NCBI RefSeq assembly: GCF_038502225.1
Contig: NC_091325.1
Location: 33,082,514 to 33,146,513 of the forward strand
DNA length: 64,000 bases
Source of the DNA: Cherax quadricarinatus
Taxonomy: Eukaryota; Arthropoda; Malacostraca; Decapoda; Parastacidae
Direction: 5' to 3'
Part shown: piece by piece, positions 39,270-49,318 of the stretch
Numbering within the stretch: position 1 is the stretch's first letter
Layout of the letters: every line of letters begins with the position of its first letter
Notes under the pieces: generated by a model
The model's input: the letters and a program-made list of their open reading frames with translations, nothing else
Told to the model about the DNA's origin: nothing
The model's database searches: none
Position numbers and translations under genes: made by a program

Positions 39270-40471
39270 TGTTACAAAAAACGCGATTCTAAAAGCTTAG
39301 AGATCTCCAGTGAATACTAGAAAGGACTGCCCTTCTAGCATCCAGCCTGTTACTGGGTTTTCGTAACAAGTAGTCAGTATCCTTGTCCAATTATCCAATA
39401 GTGCTTCAGGATTACAACTGGTAGGCTACTAACTAGAGAAATTAAAATTTAATAAATTTATTAAGTAGTAAGTTGTCTAGAGGTATATTATCAAATTAAA
39501 TTAATTACAGCAATCAAAATAAAATCAATCTCTCGAGTTCAATATTATTGTGCTGAAAGCACATATCACATTTATAATTCTTAAGTACCGTCAGGTACAT
39601 TAATATTTAATAAGATATTACAAATATGTACAAGAAAGTGTGTGTATGCGTGTAAGTGCTCTTAAGTAGTTAGCTATGTCTCAAGACTCGAATAAGACTT
39701 AAACAAGTGACTGACAAAGTCCTCCAATAAACTAACTTCTTGACCGACTGACAACCCGAACAGTCTGCTTGAACAACAAAGAATGCTAAGCCCAATAGCA
39801 ATGCAATATCAAGCGACTGCGACACAGAATCAGGAACTGGGAAATAATATAACGACACTAAGTAGGGACCATCAGCAGATCCTCCACAAAAGTTACAAAC
39901 CTCCCATAATATTGAATCTTTGTTCAGCATAGGTAAAACTGTGACTGTGACAATACACAGGAACCAGTACAAAATTAGGTCAGAAGCTATAGCTAAGGAC
40001 CTGAGATGTTCAGAGTGTCTATGTGACACACAACCTCAGTACAACGTCGAAAATCACTAAGTCTTTACAATGTTCTGTGAACAAAGTTCTACAGAACTAA
40101 CAAGAATAATGAGACAATCTGTCCAACCAGCAAGCGAGTCTCTAGCAGACTGACAATTTCACGAGAGGTGAGGACACCCCCCCCTCGATCACGTGATAGC
40201 TACGTGGACAACTGCAGCTCAGAAGCCGGCAGTATAACGAGCGACAAGCGATAATTATAGTAGTTTGACAATCAAGCCTAACTGAGCACATTTTATATAC
40301 ATCCTAACAACATAAGCTAAATAACAATATAATAGTCAAATAATAATATAAAGTCATACATTTACGATTTAGCTATTATCGCAAATATAAGCAATATAAA
40401 ATTAAATGAAAAGGTAATATACATTACATATATACATAATCATCATTGTAACCCATTCAGGGGTTGCAACA
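39270..40471 (-). repeat. 5' LTR of copy 2
   Basis: Same length and, by eye, one difference from 34099-35300. It ends GGGGTTGCAACA before GGACA. Confidence 0.95.
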
Positions 40472-40476
40472 GGACA

Positions 40477-40929
40477 CTTTTGAGTTTATCCCTTCCGTCA
40501 TGTCATTCACGAATGCCAAAAATAGCACTGGTCCTAGGACTGAGCTTTGTGGAACCCCTCTCGTCACCGCTCGTGCACTCTTACACCATGACTCGTTGTT
40601 GCCTTCCTGTCAGATATTCTCTGGTCCACTGCAGTGCCTTTCCTGTTATGCATGCATGATCCTCTAGTTTTTGCACTAATCTCTTGTGAGGAACTGTGTC
40701 TAAGGCCTTCTTGCTGTCCAAGAAAATGAAATATATCCACCCCTCTCTCTTGAGTCTCACTTCCGTTACCTTCTCATAAAAATCCAGTAGGATTGTGACA
40801 CAGGATTTTCCTTCCCTGAATCCGTGCTGATTGTCGTTCATAAGCTTGTTCCATTCTAGGTGTTCCACCACTCTCCTGATAATCTCCATGACTTTACATA
40901 CTATACACATCAGTGACACTGGTTTGTAG
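40477..40929 (-). pseudogene. LINE (family A) RT, fragment upstream of the catalytic box
   Basis: Minus-strand RT: NQHGFREGKSCVTILLDFYE (near 40820), IFLDSKKALDTVPHKRLVQK (near 40720) and LTGRQQRVMV (near 40590), then degraded codons with NDMTEGIN up to the LTR border. The catalytic FADD box begins on the other side at 34093. The 5' side is lost just beyond a 37 bp micro-insertion at 40930. Confidence 0.86.
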
Positions 40930-40966
40930 GTTAGGTTAGGTAAGGTTCGTCAGGAAACAGGACAAA
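40930..40966 (+). mobile_element. 37 bp insertion with TTAGG-like head and 12 bp TSD
   Basis: GTTAGGTTAGGTAAGGTTCG plus 17 bp lies between two copies of ACTGGTTTGTAG (40918-40929 and 40967-40978). The head resembles the arthropod telomeric repeat TTAGG. It has no coding capacity. Confidence 0.55.
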
Positions 40967-40981
40967 ACTGGTTTGTAGTTT

Positions 40982-42204
40982 AAGTGTCAGGAAAGGGGGT
41001 GGGGGAGGGAGGGGGTTTGGAGAGGGGGAGAGGGTGGAGGCAGGGATGGCGCATGTTGTACCCCCCCTCCCAACAGCGCGAGAAGTAAGAAAATAAAACG
41101 AAAAATATGGAAAACGAGTTTTCTCTAACTGAGCAATTTAAGAATCTAGCAACATTTTGGTGAAAATCCCATTGAAATATCTATGTTTCTACAGAAAATT
41201 ATAGGTATTTGAACATGTCTGGTTATGCTCCCCGTAATTATATGCGTGAACGGAAGGTGAATTTTTATATCTTTCTTTTATTTTTTGACTATTTTTCTTT
41301 CTAATACACTAAATTTGCAACTAAACATCATCACAGTGCGGAAGGGGCTTATAGCAGAGTAAGAGGAGCCAAGAGGAGAGTAAGAGGAGCCAAGAGGAGA
41401 GGCAGGGAGGAAAATTTCTTGGTCAGCAGTCTGGTCGCCGATTACAATATGTCTTATTATTACTAATAAACTTTATTTGCTTATACCATTTATTCAGTAA
41501 TGATGGAAGACATAAGATGAATAAGATAAAAGCATAATAAAGGCGGCCAAATTAATATTATTTGGCATATTATACCAGAGGGTGCAGGTCGCCGCAATCG
41601 CTGGTTTAGCCAAGTTCCTGACTATAAATTATGGTTTTCTCTCCTACCTATGGTCTCATACTAAAGAAAACGATGTAATATACAGTGGGAACAATAAGAA
41701 ATCACTTACATTGCAGAAAAAAGGCCCAAAGTAGCGCGATTTTCGTTTTTTTTTTTTTTTTTTTTTTTTGTAATGAGGTGCCCCCGCGTTGTCCCCCAAT
41801 ATCTCGAAAGTAAGACTTTTGGCATATTTCTTGTTGGTACGCCATTATTAGTGATTATATTGAAATTATTTTCACAGACGATATAAAACAAAGTGTATTT
41901 GAATTTCGAGTCTACAACCATTTGGAATATCTCAAATATTTTAGTGAATGTCAAAAGTGTACCAAATGTATTTTTCTCGGCACGAAGATAAGGTATATTA
42001 CATTCATTCCTCTCGTCCGAAATTCTGGTTAGTCTTATTTTATTGGTTACTCTTATTTTATCAGTGGGGACTGTCCGCAGAGCTACTTGCAGTGCCAGTC
42101 CTTCCTGGGAAACTGCCAAGTGTCATAATCAGTAAATAATTTTTTCTCACTTGGCCAATCTTATTGAAACTTTATCAGTTGTTTTTACATAAATGATTGT
42201 AAAC
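40982..42204. other. Intergenic, no gene seen
   Basis: Includes G/A-rich tracts near 40990-41050, direct repeats of AAGAGGAGAGTAAGAGGAGC near 41370, and a T run at about 41747-41769. No protein motif recognised. Confidence 0.45.
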
Positions 42205-42802
42205 GTACACCCAAAAGAAACAAACCCCTCGTGTTTATCTACTTTCTTAAAAATGGGAACAACATTTTTCATCTTCCATACCTCAAGTAGTTACCCAGTT
42301 TCAATGGATGTGTTGAAAATTGTTGTTAGTGGCACACACAGCATCTCTGCTCCCTTTCTAAGGACCCAAGGAGAGATATTGTCTGGTCCTACTGCCTTTG
42401 AGGTATCAGGTTCATTTAGCATCTTCTTCACCTCCTTCTCGGTTGTGTGTATTTCACCCAGCACTTGTTGGCATATCTCATGTTGGTGTACCCCTCTATT
42501 CTAACTTCCCAGAGTCCTTTCTGTCTCCATTGTAAATACTTCCTTAAATCTCATATTGAGCTCCTCATATACTTCTTGGTCATTTCTAGTGAGCTCCCCA
42601 CCTTCTTCAGCCTGATTACCTGGTTCTTGACTGTTGTCTTCCTTCTGTTGTGGCTATACAACAGCTTTGGGTCAGACTTGACTTTCGATGCTATGTCGTT
42701 TTCGTACTGTCGCTGGGCCTCCCTCCTTATCTGTGCATACTTGCATATTCGTTTCTGGCTCTCCGACTAGTCTCTCTACTTTCCTGGGTCCTTTGTACTC
42801 TG
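42205..42802 (-). pseudogene. CR1-like LINE: linker and RT N-terminus
   Basis: Minus strand: YAQIRREAQRQYENDIASKV (near 42740), LLYSHNRRKTTVKNQVIRLK (near 42650), then RT N-terminal motifs TSKAVGPDNISPWVL (near 42390) and VWKMKNVVPIFKK (near 42270). Frames are broken several times. The upstream endonuclease lies at 48060-49230, beyond the BEL/Pao element. Downstream catalytic parts are missing. Confidence 0.8.
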
Positions 42803-43295
42803 TGGAGAAATTTTCTCCAGGAGGGGGTATCAGCCCCTTCACCCAATTTAAGCCCCTTTCAGCCCTGAGAGGCCCAGCCCTCTCAGAAGGGGCAAGCATC
42901 TTGTATACTGCTACAGCAAGTAATTGATCCCAGATGCAATACGAGCATGTGACGTGGTCAAGCGACCGCCGCACCTTGCAAGAGTCCAGTGTTGCAAAGT
43001 GTAGTTTAGCAAGAGACAGTCCATCTCTTACCTTAGCAGGACAATTAAGGAAAATCCTGCTCCCACTTTAGTACCATGGTAAAGATAGTGTACATTGTTG
43101 TCTATTCTTAAGAAAGCAAGAATCAAGCATTCTGCTTTGCTTCATGGAAGAAGTTTGGCAAGGAAGCAAAAAGTGCTAGGTCAGCTTTTCCCTTATGTTC
43201 TAGGGGCACTGCAGCGGCGTAGAACGCTGTGAGGCAGATTACTTTTGACTGTACTGAGAGAGACATTGATGTGCCGGGATAACCATTTCTTAACA
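42803..43295 (+). repeat. 5' LTR of BEL/Pao element
   Basis: Starts TGGAGAAATTTTCTCCAGGA and ends AACCATTTCTTAACA. A short inverted repeat (GGAGAAATTTTCTCC) marks the left terminus. Confidence 0.88.
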
Positions 43296-43379
43296 ATTTG
43301 GTAGCTGTTCCTTTAAACTTATCTCTCACATTTAATGCTAACACTATTTGATCAAGGCTCACAAAGGTCCTTCATAAGA

Positions 43380-44293
43380 AGAACAGTGTTGCAGAAACTG
43401 AATAAACAACCCTATGTCAAAGTACAGTTAGATATAGCTGGTTTTTTTCCACAATTCTGGTAAACAGACATATGACCTGGTCAGAATCACTGTTGGTCTA
43501 GGAAACAGGAAAAAGACAGTAGAAGCTGTGGTAGTAGATGATTTGCCTAAGTCTGTGCAGATCCAGGGATTAAAAAGAAACAGTTGCAGCACTGAAAGCA
43601 GCTAAGGTCAAGTTAGCCTGTCCTGACATACAGACGGAAACCATACCCCCGGCCGGGATTGAACCCGCGGTCATAGAGTCTCAAAACTCCAGCCCGTCGC
43701 ATTAGCCACTAGACCAGCTAGCCACAATAAGATTCATCCAACTAGGTATATTTCTACACCATAGGAAAGTTAGCACAGGCCTGTGCTAACTTTCCTATGG
43801 TGTAGAAATATACCTAGTTGGATGAATCTTATTGTGGCTAGCTGGTCTAGTGGCTAACGCGACGGGCTGGAGTTTTGAGACTCTATGACCGCGGGTTCAA
43901 TCCCGGCCGGGGGTATGGTTTATTTGCAATCGTGTCATTACGATTTCTTAAGTCATACAGACGGACACTATTAGTCCAATTGATTTAATTATTGGAAGTG
44001 ATTATTATCACTGTTTTGTGCAAAATATAGTAAGTAAACATGATGTTCACTTGCTGAAAACAGCAGGAGGCCACATGATATGTGGTCCCATTCCCTCTCA
44101 AAGTGGGAAAGAAGCTGATATTGATTCAGTGGAAAATGTACTAGTTACAAGAATAACCGCTGATCATGTTCCACAGCAAAAATTGTCATTACTGGAAGAA
44201 ATGAATGAACCAGTTGATAAGTTGTGGGATTTAGATGCGATAGGTATTGATGTAAATAAACCAAGCCCACAAGAGTCTCAGACTTATAACTAA
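43380..44293 (+). pseudogene. BEL/Pao protease region, interrupted
   Basis: Degraded codons near 43425 (VQLDIAGFF) and 43480-43590 (RITVGLGNRKKTVEAVVVDD) precede the SINE. After it come IDLIIGSDYYHCFVQ (near 43980) and GGHMICGPIPSQ (near 44065), typical of the BEL/Pao protease-RT linker. Frame changes lie before the SINE, and TAA is at 44291-44293. The Asp-Ser-Gly active-site motif is not recognisable. Confidence 0.75.
43639..43953 (+). mobile_element. Palindromic tRNA-derived SINE with 12 bp TSD
   Basis: Two 142 bp arms (43638-43779 and 43780-43921) are reverse complements with one mismatch seen (T/C near 43702). Each arm runs from the centre through a leader to a tRNA-like part with A-box TGGTCTAGTGG and B-box GGGTTCAATCCC. 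A 32 bp tail follows the right arm. CATACAGACGGA is present at 43627-43638 and 43954-43965. The insertion splits the protease-RT linker of the BEL/Pao element. Confidence 0.9.
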
Positions 44294-46042
44294 TATTTGG
44301 ACACTGTCAAATATAAAGATGGACAGTATTGGGTTAGGTTACCATGGAAATTAAATCCACCACATCTGCCTAGCAATTATCGCATGGCTTTCGGACAAAT
44401 GAAAGCACAAATACATGAGCTCAGGAACAATCCAGAGCTACTGACTGTCTATGATAATATCATACAAGAACAGTTGGAAAATAAATTCATTGAGGAAGTA
44501 GTCGAAGATAAGTTGAAGACAGAAGCTCATTATCTCCCGCACCATGGAGTCAGAGAAGATTCTGAAACCACTCCACTGCGTGTTGTATATAATTGCAGCG
44601 CACGTGCAAATAAAGATGAAGCAAGTTTTAATGATTGTCTGATGACCGGACCCTCACTAACTGAGAAGCTTGGAGACGTTCTTATGAAATTTCGCAGAAA
44701 CCCATATGCTTACACGGCTGATATTTTCAAAGCTTTTTTAAGAGTAGGACTACAAGAAATAGATAGAGATTATACTCGATTCTTGTGGCCTGAAAATCCA
44801 CATGATCCTCAAAGTTCTGTGAAAACTTATTATTTCAAATCAGTATTGTTTGGTGCAACATCCTCTCCATTCTTACTAGAAGCTACTCTAAATACACATT
44901 TGAAGAAATCTGAAAGTCCCTTCAAAGAAGTCTTAAAGAAAAGTTTCTATGTGGACAATCTTCAAGGTACTGTGAATAAAGAGGAGGATTTGAAATCCTT
45001 ATACAGAGAGGCTAACAAAGAGATGAAAGAAGCAAATATGCCTCTAAGGATGTGGAATACAAATTCAAAGAAATTAAGGGAACTTATCAAAGAAGATTTC
45101 CCTGAAACTGAAATTCCTGATTGCAACAATATGCTGAGACTTGAAAGGAACACACAAGAAGATACTTTGAGTCTCAAAAGGATAAACAATAAATCATGCA
45201 GTACACTCATTAAACGTAGTTTACTGTCAGAGATATCACAATGTTTTGATCCTCTAGGACTCGTCTCACCAATTACCATAAAAGGTAAAATGCTTATGCA
45301 AGATGCATGGAAACTCAAAATTGGGTGGGATGAGAACTTGCCTCTAGAAATGAATCAAGCATGGGATGAAATATCCAAGGAGTTTAAACAACTTCATCAA
45401 ATTAAATTTCCCAGACAAATAGGTCAAGAGGGAAATAAGTACACATTACATGTGTTCTGTGAAGCTTACATGAGTAATGCTGAAGGAAGTACACTAATTA
45501 CTTCAAAGGCCAGGGTAGCACCCTTGAAGGTCAGAACAGTACCACAATTGGAACTGACAGCACTCTATGTAGGTACAAAATTAGCTGTCTATCTAAACAT
45601 TGTACTTGATCATCTCACTATTAAAAAAAACGTGACATGGAGTGATAATGAAGAAGTTCTCCAGTGGTTTAGAAATAATAAGAGTAAGCTGGTCTATGTA
45701 CAGAACAGAGCAGCAGAAATAAAAGAGATGCAGAGACATTATCTCTTTTTCCATATCTCTACCCAAGAGAATCCAGCTGACATGTTGTCACGTGGTGTCC
45801 CACTCAAGAAATTTGTGGATAATAAATTATGGCTCCACGGACCGAACTGGCTCTCTAATGAAAATAACTGGCCTCAGCAAAAAGCTCACATTATGCCAGA
45901 AGAAACAGTTTGCTTGAACACAGCAGAAATAAGTTGTGTAAATACTGCAGACACAACAGAAATAGTCATTGATGGATCTAAATACTCATCTTTGAGTAAA
46001 CTCTTAAGAGTTACAGCTCTTGTCTTTAAATTCATTAAATGA
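44294..46042 (+). pseudogene. BEL/Pao reverse transcriptase and RNase H
   Basis: The frame reads RVVYNCSARANKDEASFNDC and AYTADIFKAFLRVGLQ (RT motif A near 44720), VLFGATSSPFLLEATL (near 44850) and a catalytic box YVDN at 44948-44959, with Asn in place of the last Asp. RNase H-like sequence follows (HVFCEAYMSNAEGS near 45455, TVPQLELTALYVGTK, TWSDNEEVLQWF near 45637, ENPADMLSRGV). The frame stays open for 580 codons to TGA 46040-46042, a normal size for this region. Stops bound it on both sides. Confidence 0.88.
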
Positions 46043-47475
46043 ATAAAACCTGATTATGAATATCTTGAGCCCATTAAATACTGGGTGAAACTAATACAGA
46101 AAGATGTTTTCTCTACAGAATATAAATTTCTGGAAACAAAATAAATCTCCAAAGAAACCTGATATGATTAATTCTTTAGGACTTTATCTCGACTCAGAAA
46201 AGATTATAAGATGTCGAGGAAGAATTCATAATTCTTCACTACCTAAAGAAGCCATACATCCAATATTGATCCCCAAGAATCATTGGCTAACAAAACTGAT
46301 TGTGCAAAACGCCCACAGTAACGTGTTACATGGTGGGGTAGCTGACACACTTTGTCATATACGACAATCCTACTGGATACCTCAAGGTTGACAAAGAGTG
46401 AAAAAACAAATAAAGGACTGTATTACTTGTCGTCACTACGATATGCGAGTATGTCAGTATCCAGGTCCACCTCCGTATCCCTCTGAAAGAGTTTGTCATG
46501 TCACTCCATTTGAAGTGACAGGTGTAGATTACACTGGACCAATAATTTTAACCAAAACAGTTGACAAAGTTCCCATCAAGGTGTACATCTGTTTGTTCAC
46601 TTGTGCTACAACTAGAGCAGTACATCTAGAAGTAGCCACTGACATGTCTGCTGAAACCTTTATCAAATTATTCAGAAAGTTTGCAGCCAGAAGGGCATGT
46701 CCCAGACTGATGATTTCAGATAATGCAACTAACTTTGTTGCTGGTGCTGCTTATATAAGCAAGACCTTTGATCAACCAGAAGTACAACAGATGCTGAATC
46801 AACGCAGGTGTCGTTGGAGATACATTCCTCCTAAATCTCCATGGCACGGCGGATTTTATGAAAGAATGATCGGCATTGTAAAACGTTGTTTAAGGAAGAC
46901 TCTTCATTGACATAGAATCGACTTAGAAGAATTCCGTACAGTTGTGACTGAAATAGAAAATAGAATCAACAACAGACCTCTAACTTATGTTACCGATGAT
47001 CTGGACAATTTAGAAGTGTTAAGTCCATCTCATTTACTTCATGGCAAAAGGCTCGAACCAGTTCCTCCCATGAATGATAAAGAAATCATTGAGGATCCTA
47101 CTTATTTCGAACCTGAGCAACTCAGACGTAAATTCAAACACCTTAATAAAGTGAATGAAAGTTGGGAGAAAATTTGGCGAGAAGACTATCTCACCTCATT
47201 GAGAGAACACTTCCATGGAGCTGGTGTTCCTGAAAATCATAAGTCCTTAAGACCTGGTGACATAGTGATTATTAACAATGATGGTCTGAGGCCCCCAATG
47301 GCCACTTGGAAAAATTGTGACCATATATCCTGATGCAAATGGAATCATCAGGACTGTTGATGTTTTGAGCAAAGGTGTAGCGAATAAGCGGACAATAAAT
47401 AAACTAGTGCTGTTAGAATTACACAGTGTTGAAAATAAAATTGGTGATTCTCCAGAAACCAACACAGACTAAAGC
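46043..47475 (+). pseudogene. BEL/Pao integrase and C-terminal domain
   Basis: After a frameshift (about 46043-46103) comes an H2C2 zinc module (AHSNVLHGG ... CITCRHY, near 46310-46440). The DDE core has VDYTGPI (near 46525), ISDNATNF (near 46720) and GGFYERMIG (near 46850). The C-terminal domain starts RINNRPLTYVTDDLD and includes LRPGDIVIINND. TGA codons at 46389-46391 and 46908-46910 and a frameshift near 47325 inactivate it. The coding end is near 47470, followed by a C-rich tract and the 3' LTR. Confidence 0.88.
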
Positions 47476-47574
47476 TGTTCAGAAAAGACAAGCAGCAGTG
47501 GTGGCGAGTGAGAAAATCAAATTAATCTTAAGTGATGAATAGTTCACCTGCAGCGAACCTCCGCCGCCCCCCAG

Positions 47575-48059
47575 TGGAGAAATTTTCTCCAGGAGTGGGG
47601 TATCAGCCCCCTTCAGCCCCTTTCAGCCCTGAGGGGCCGAGCCCTCTCAGAAGGGGCAAGCATCTTGTTTACTGCTACAGTAAGTAATTGATCCCAGATG
47701 CAATACGAGTATGTGACATGGTCAACCGACTGCTGCTCCTTGCAAGAGTCCAGTGTTGCAAAGAGCAGTTTAATAAGAGACAGTCCATCTCTTACCTTAG
47801 CAGGACAATTAAGGAAAATCCTGCTCCCACTTTATTACCATGGTAAAGATAGTGTACAGTACTGTCTATGCTTAAGACAGCAAGAATCAAGCATTCTGCT
47901 TTGCTTCATGGAGGAAGTTTGGCAAGAATGCAAAAATTACTAGGTCAGCTTTTCCTTTATGTTCTAGGGGCACTGCAGCGGTGTTGGACGCTGTGAGGCA
48001 GATTACTTTTGACTCTACAGAGAGAGACATTGATGTGCCGGGATAACCATTTCTCAACA
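47575..48059 (+). repeat. 3' LTR of BEL/Pao element
   Basis: Homologous to 42803-43295 with numerous substitutions and small indels. It ends AACCATTTCTCAACA. A polypyrimidine CCTCCGCCGCCCCCCA lies immediately upstream. Confidence 0.88.
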
Positions 48060-49230
48060 TCTTCTGTACATTTTCCACTCACTAGGACACTTAGTTTTTG
48101 CCTTCCTACATCTTTGGGTAAACCAAGGGCTTGTTCTGGTGCTCCCATTATTTCTGTTGCCCTTGGAAACAAACCTTTCCTCTGCCTCCTTGCATTTTGT
48201 TGTCACATAGTCCATCATTTCTTTACTGATTTACCTACCAATTCTCTTACCCACTGAACCTCCTGCAGGAAATTCTACATGCCTATGTAGTTCTTCCTTT
48301 TGCAGTTTGGAATTTTCCAGCATACTCTAGTTACCCTCTCCACTTGTAACTCTATGTATTCAAAGCTCAGAACCATGTGATCACTAGCTGTGAGGGGCCT
48401 TTCATACATGATGTTCTCGATGTCCAAGCTACTCAGGGTGAATGAGGTCCAATCTTGCTAGTTCTTCCTCACCTCTCCCTCTGGTAGTGTCCCTAACATG
48501 TTGATGCACAACAGTTCTACATCTATCATCTTAAGGGTCTCCATGTCTCTTTATCACATGTGGTTCCAAGTTTTCTCAGTCAATCTCCTTGTGATTGAAA
48601 TAATCCATATCTAATAACTTTACCCTACCCGTGTGAGCTCTTTTGGCCACCTCAGCTAGTGTATCCACCATTGCTCTGTTGCTTTCTTCATATTCCTCTC
48701 TTTACGTTTTGTAGTTCTGTGACGGGTTCTACATCACTGCATTGACTACCTCATGTCCCCCAGATTAAATTGTACCTATTATGTAGCTCCTTTCTCCCAT
48801 TTCGCCCATTACTTTCATTTCCTCAAATCCCCATCGGTTTTCAATAGGCAGTGCAATGCTTCCTCTCCTTCTGCTCCCTCTATTTTTCCTCATGATCTGA
48901 TATCCGGGTGGGAAGATTGTGTCTGTTATTATCCCAGTGAGTTTCATTTCTGTGAGAGCTACGATGCCTGGGGACGTCTCCTTCATTCTTTCATGCCATT
49001 CCTCACATTTGTTACTCCATCTGCATTCGTATACCAAACCTTCAACTTCTATTCCAAAACTGTGGTCTGGGGAGAACATTGGAGTTGGGGCAGTGGGAGG
49101 CCTAGAAGGGAACTATGGGGGTTGCTGTGGGGATGGAGTTTGATGAGGGTGGGGCCACGGTGTGTGCGTTTCGCGTTAGATTGTTTGGTTGCATTGGGTT
49201 TGTCGTGGTTGAGGGCCTTCTGTAGGTGGT
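48060..49230 (-). pseudogene. CR1-like LINE: apurinic endonuclease region
   Basis: The minus strand starts near 49080 with an endonuclease-type core: CEEWHERMKETSPGIVALTE then MKLTGII (near 49000-48910) and YQIMRKNRGSRRRGSIALPI (near 48860). Degraded codons continue to 48060, where AEIMGAP-like sequence meets the BEL/Pao LTR. The remaining part is at 42205-42802. Many stops are present. Confidence 0.72.
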
Positions 49231-49238
49231 TCTGAGAG

Positions 49239-49241
<3 letters not shown>

Positions 49242-49316
<75 letters not shown>
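49242..49316. repeat. (TG)n microsatellite
   Basis: About 75 bp of pure TG. Confidence 0.97.

Positions 49317-49318
<2 letters not shown>

Larger units (their letters stand above)
34099..40471 (-). mobile_element. Ty3/gypsy-type LTR retrotransposon, copy 2 (6.4 kb, young)
   Basis: LTRs of equal length (34099-35300 and 39270-40471, 1202 bp each) differ at one site seen by eye (C34741 against T39912). Target duplication GGACA is at 34094-34098 and 40472-40476. The gag frame is open for 516 codons. Pol keeps protease, integrase zinc domain and RNase H, but lacks the integrase core and RT palm. Inserted at the catalytic box of a minus-strand LINE, in the same orientation. Confidence 0.95.
42803..48059 (+). 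mobile_element. BEL/Pao LTR retrotransposon, decayed (5.3 kb)
   Basis: Related LTRs at 42803-43295 and 47575-48059 enclose a plus-strand pol remnant. The LTRs differ by many substitutions, so insertion is old. Gag is essentially missing, since protease-like sequence starts within about 150 bp of the 5' LTR. A palindromic SINE interrupts pol at 43639-43953. The element lies in a minus-strand LINE, but no clean target duplication was found. Confidence 0.88.

Noticed and set aside
43830..43915. Functional tRNA gene
   Set aside because: A and B boxes are present, but the unit is part of a palindromic repeat with a TSD, and I could not pair acceptor ends or a standard anticodon arm. The same applies to 5731-5870, 16149-16170 and 26222-26435.
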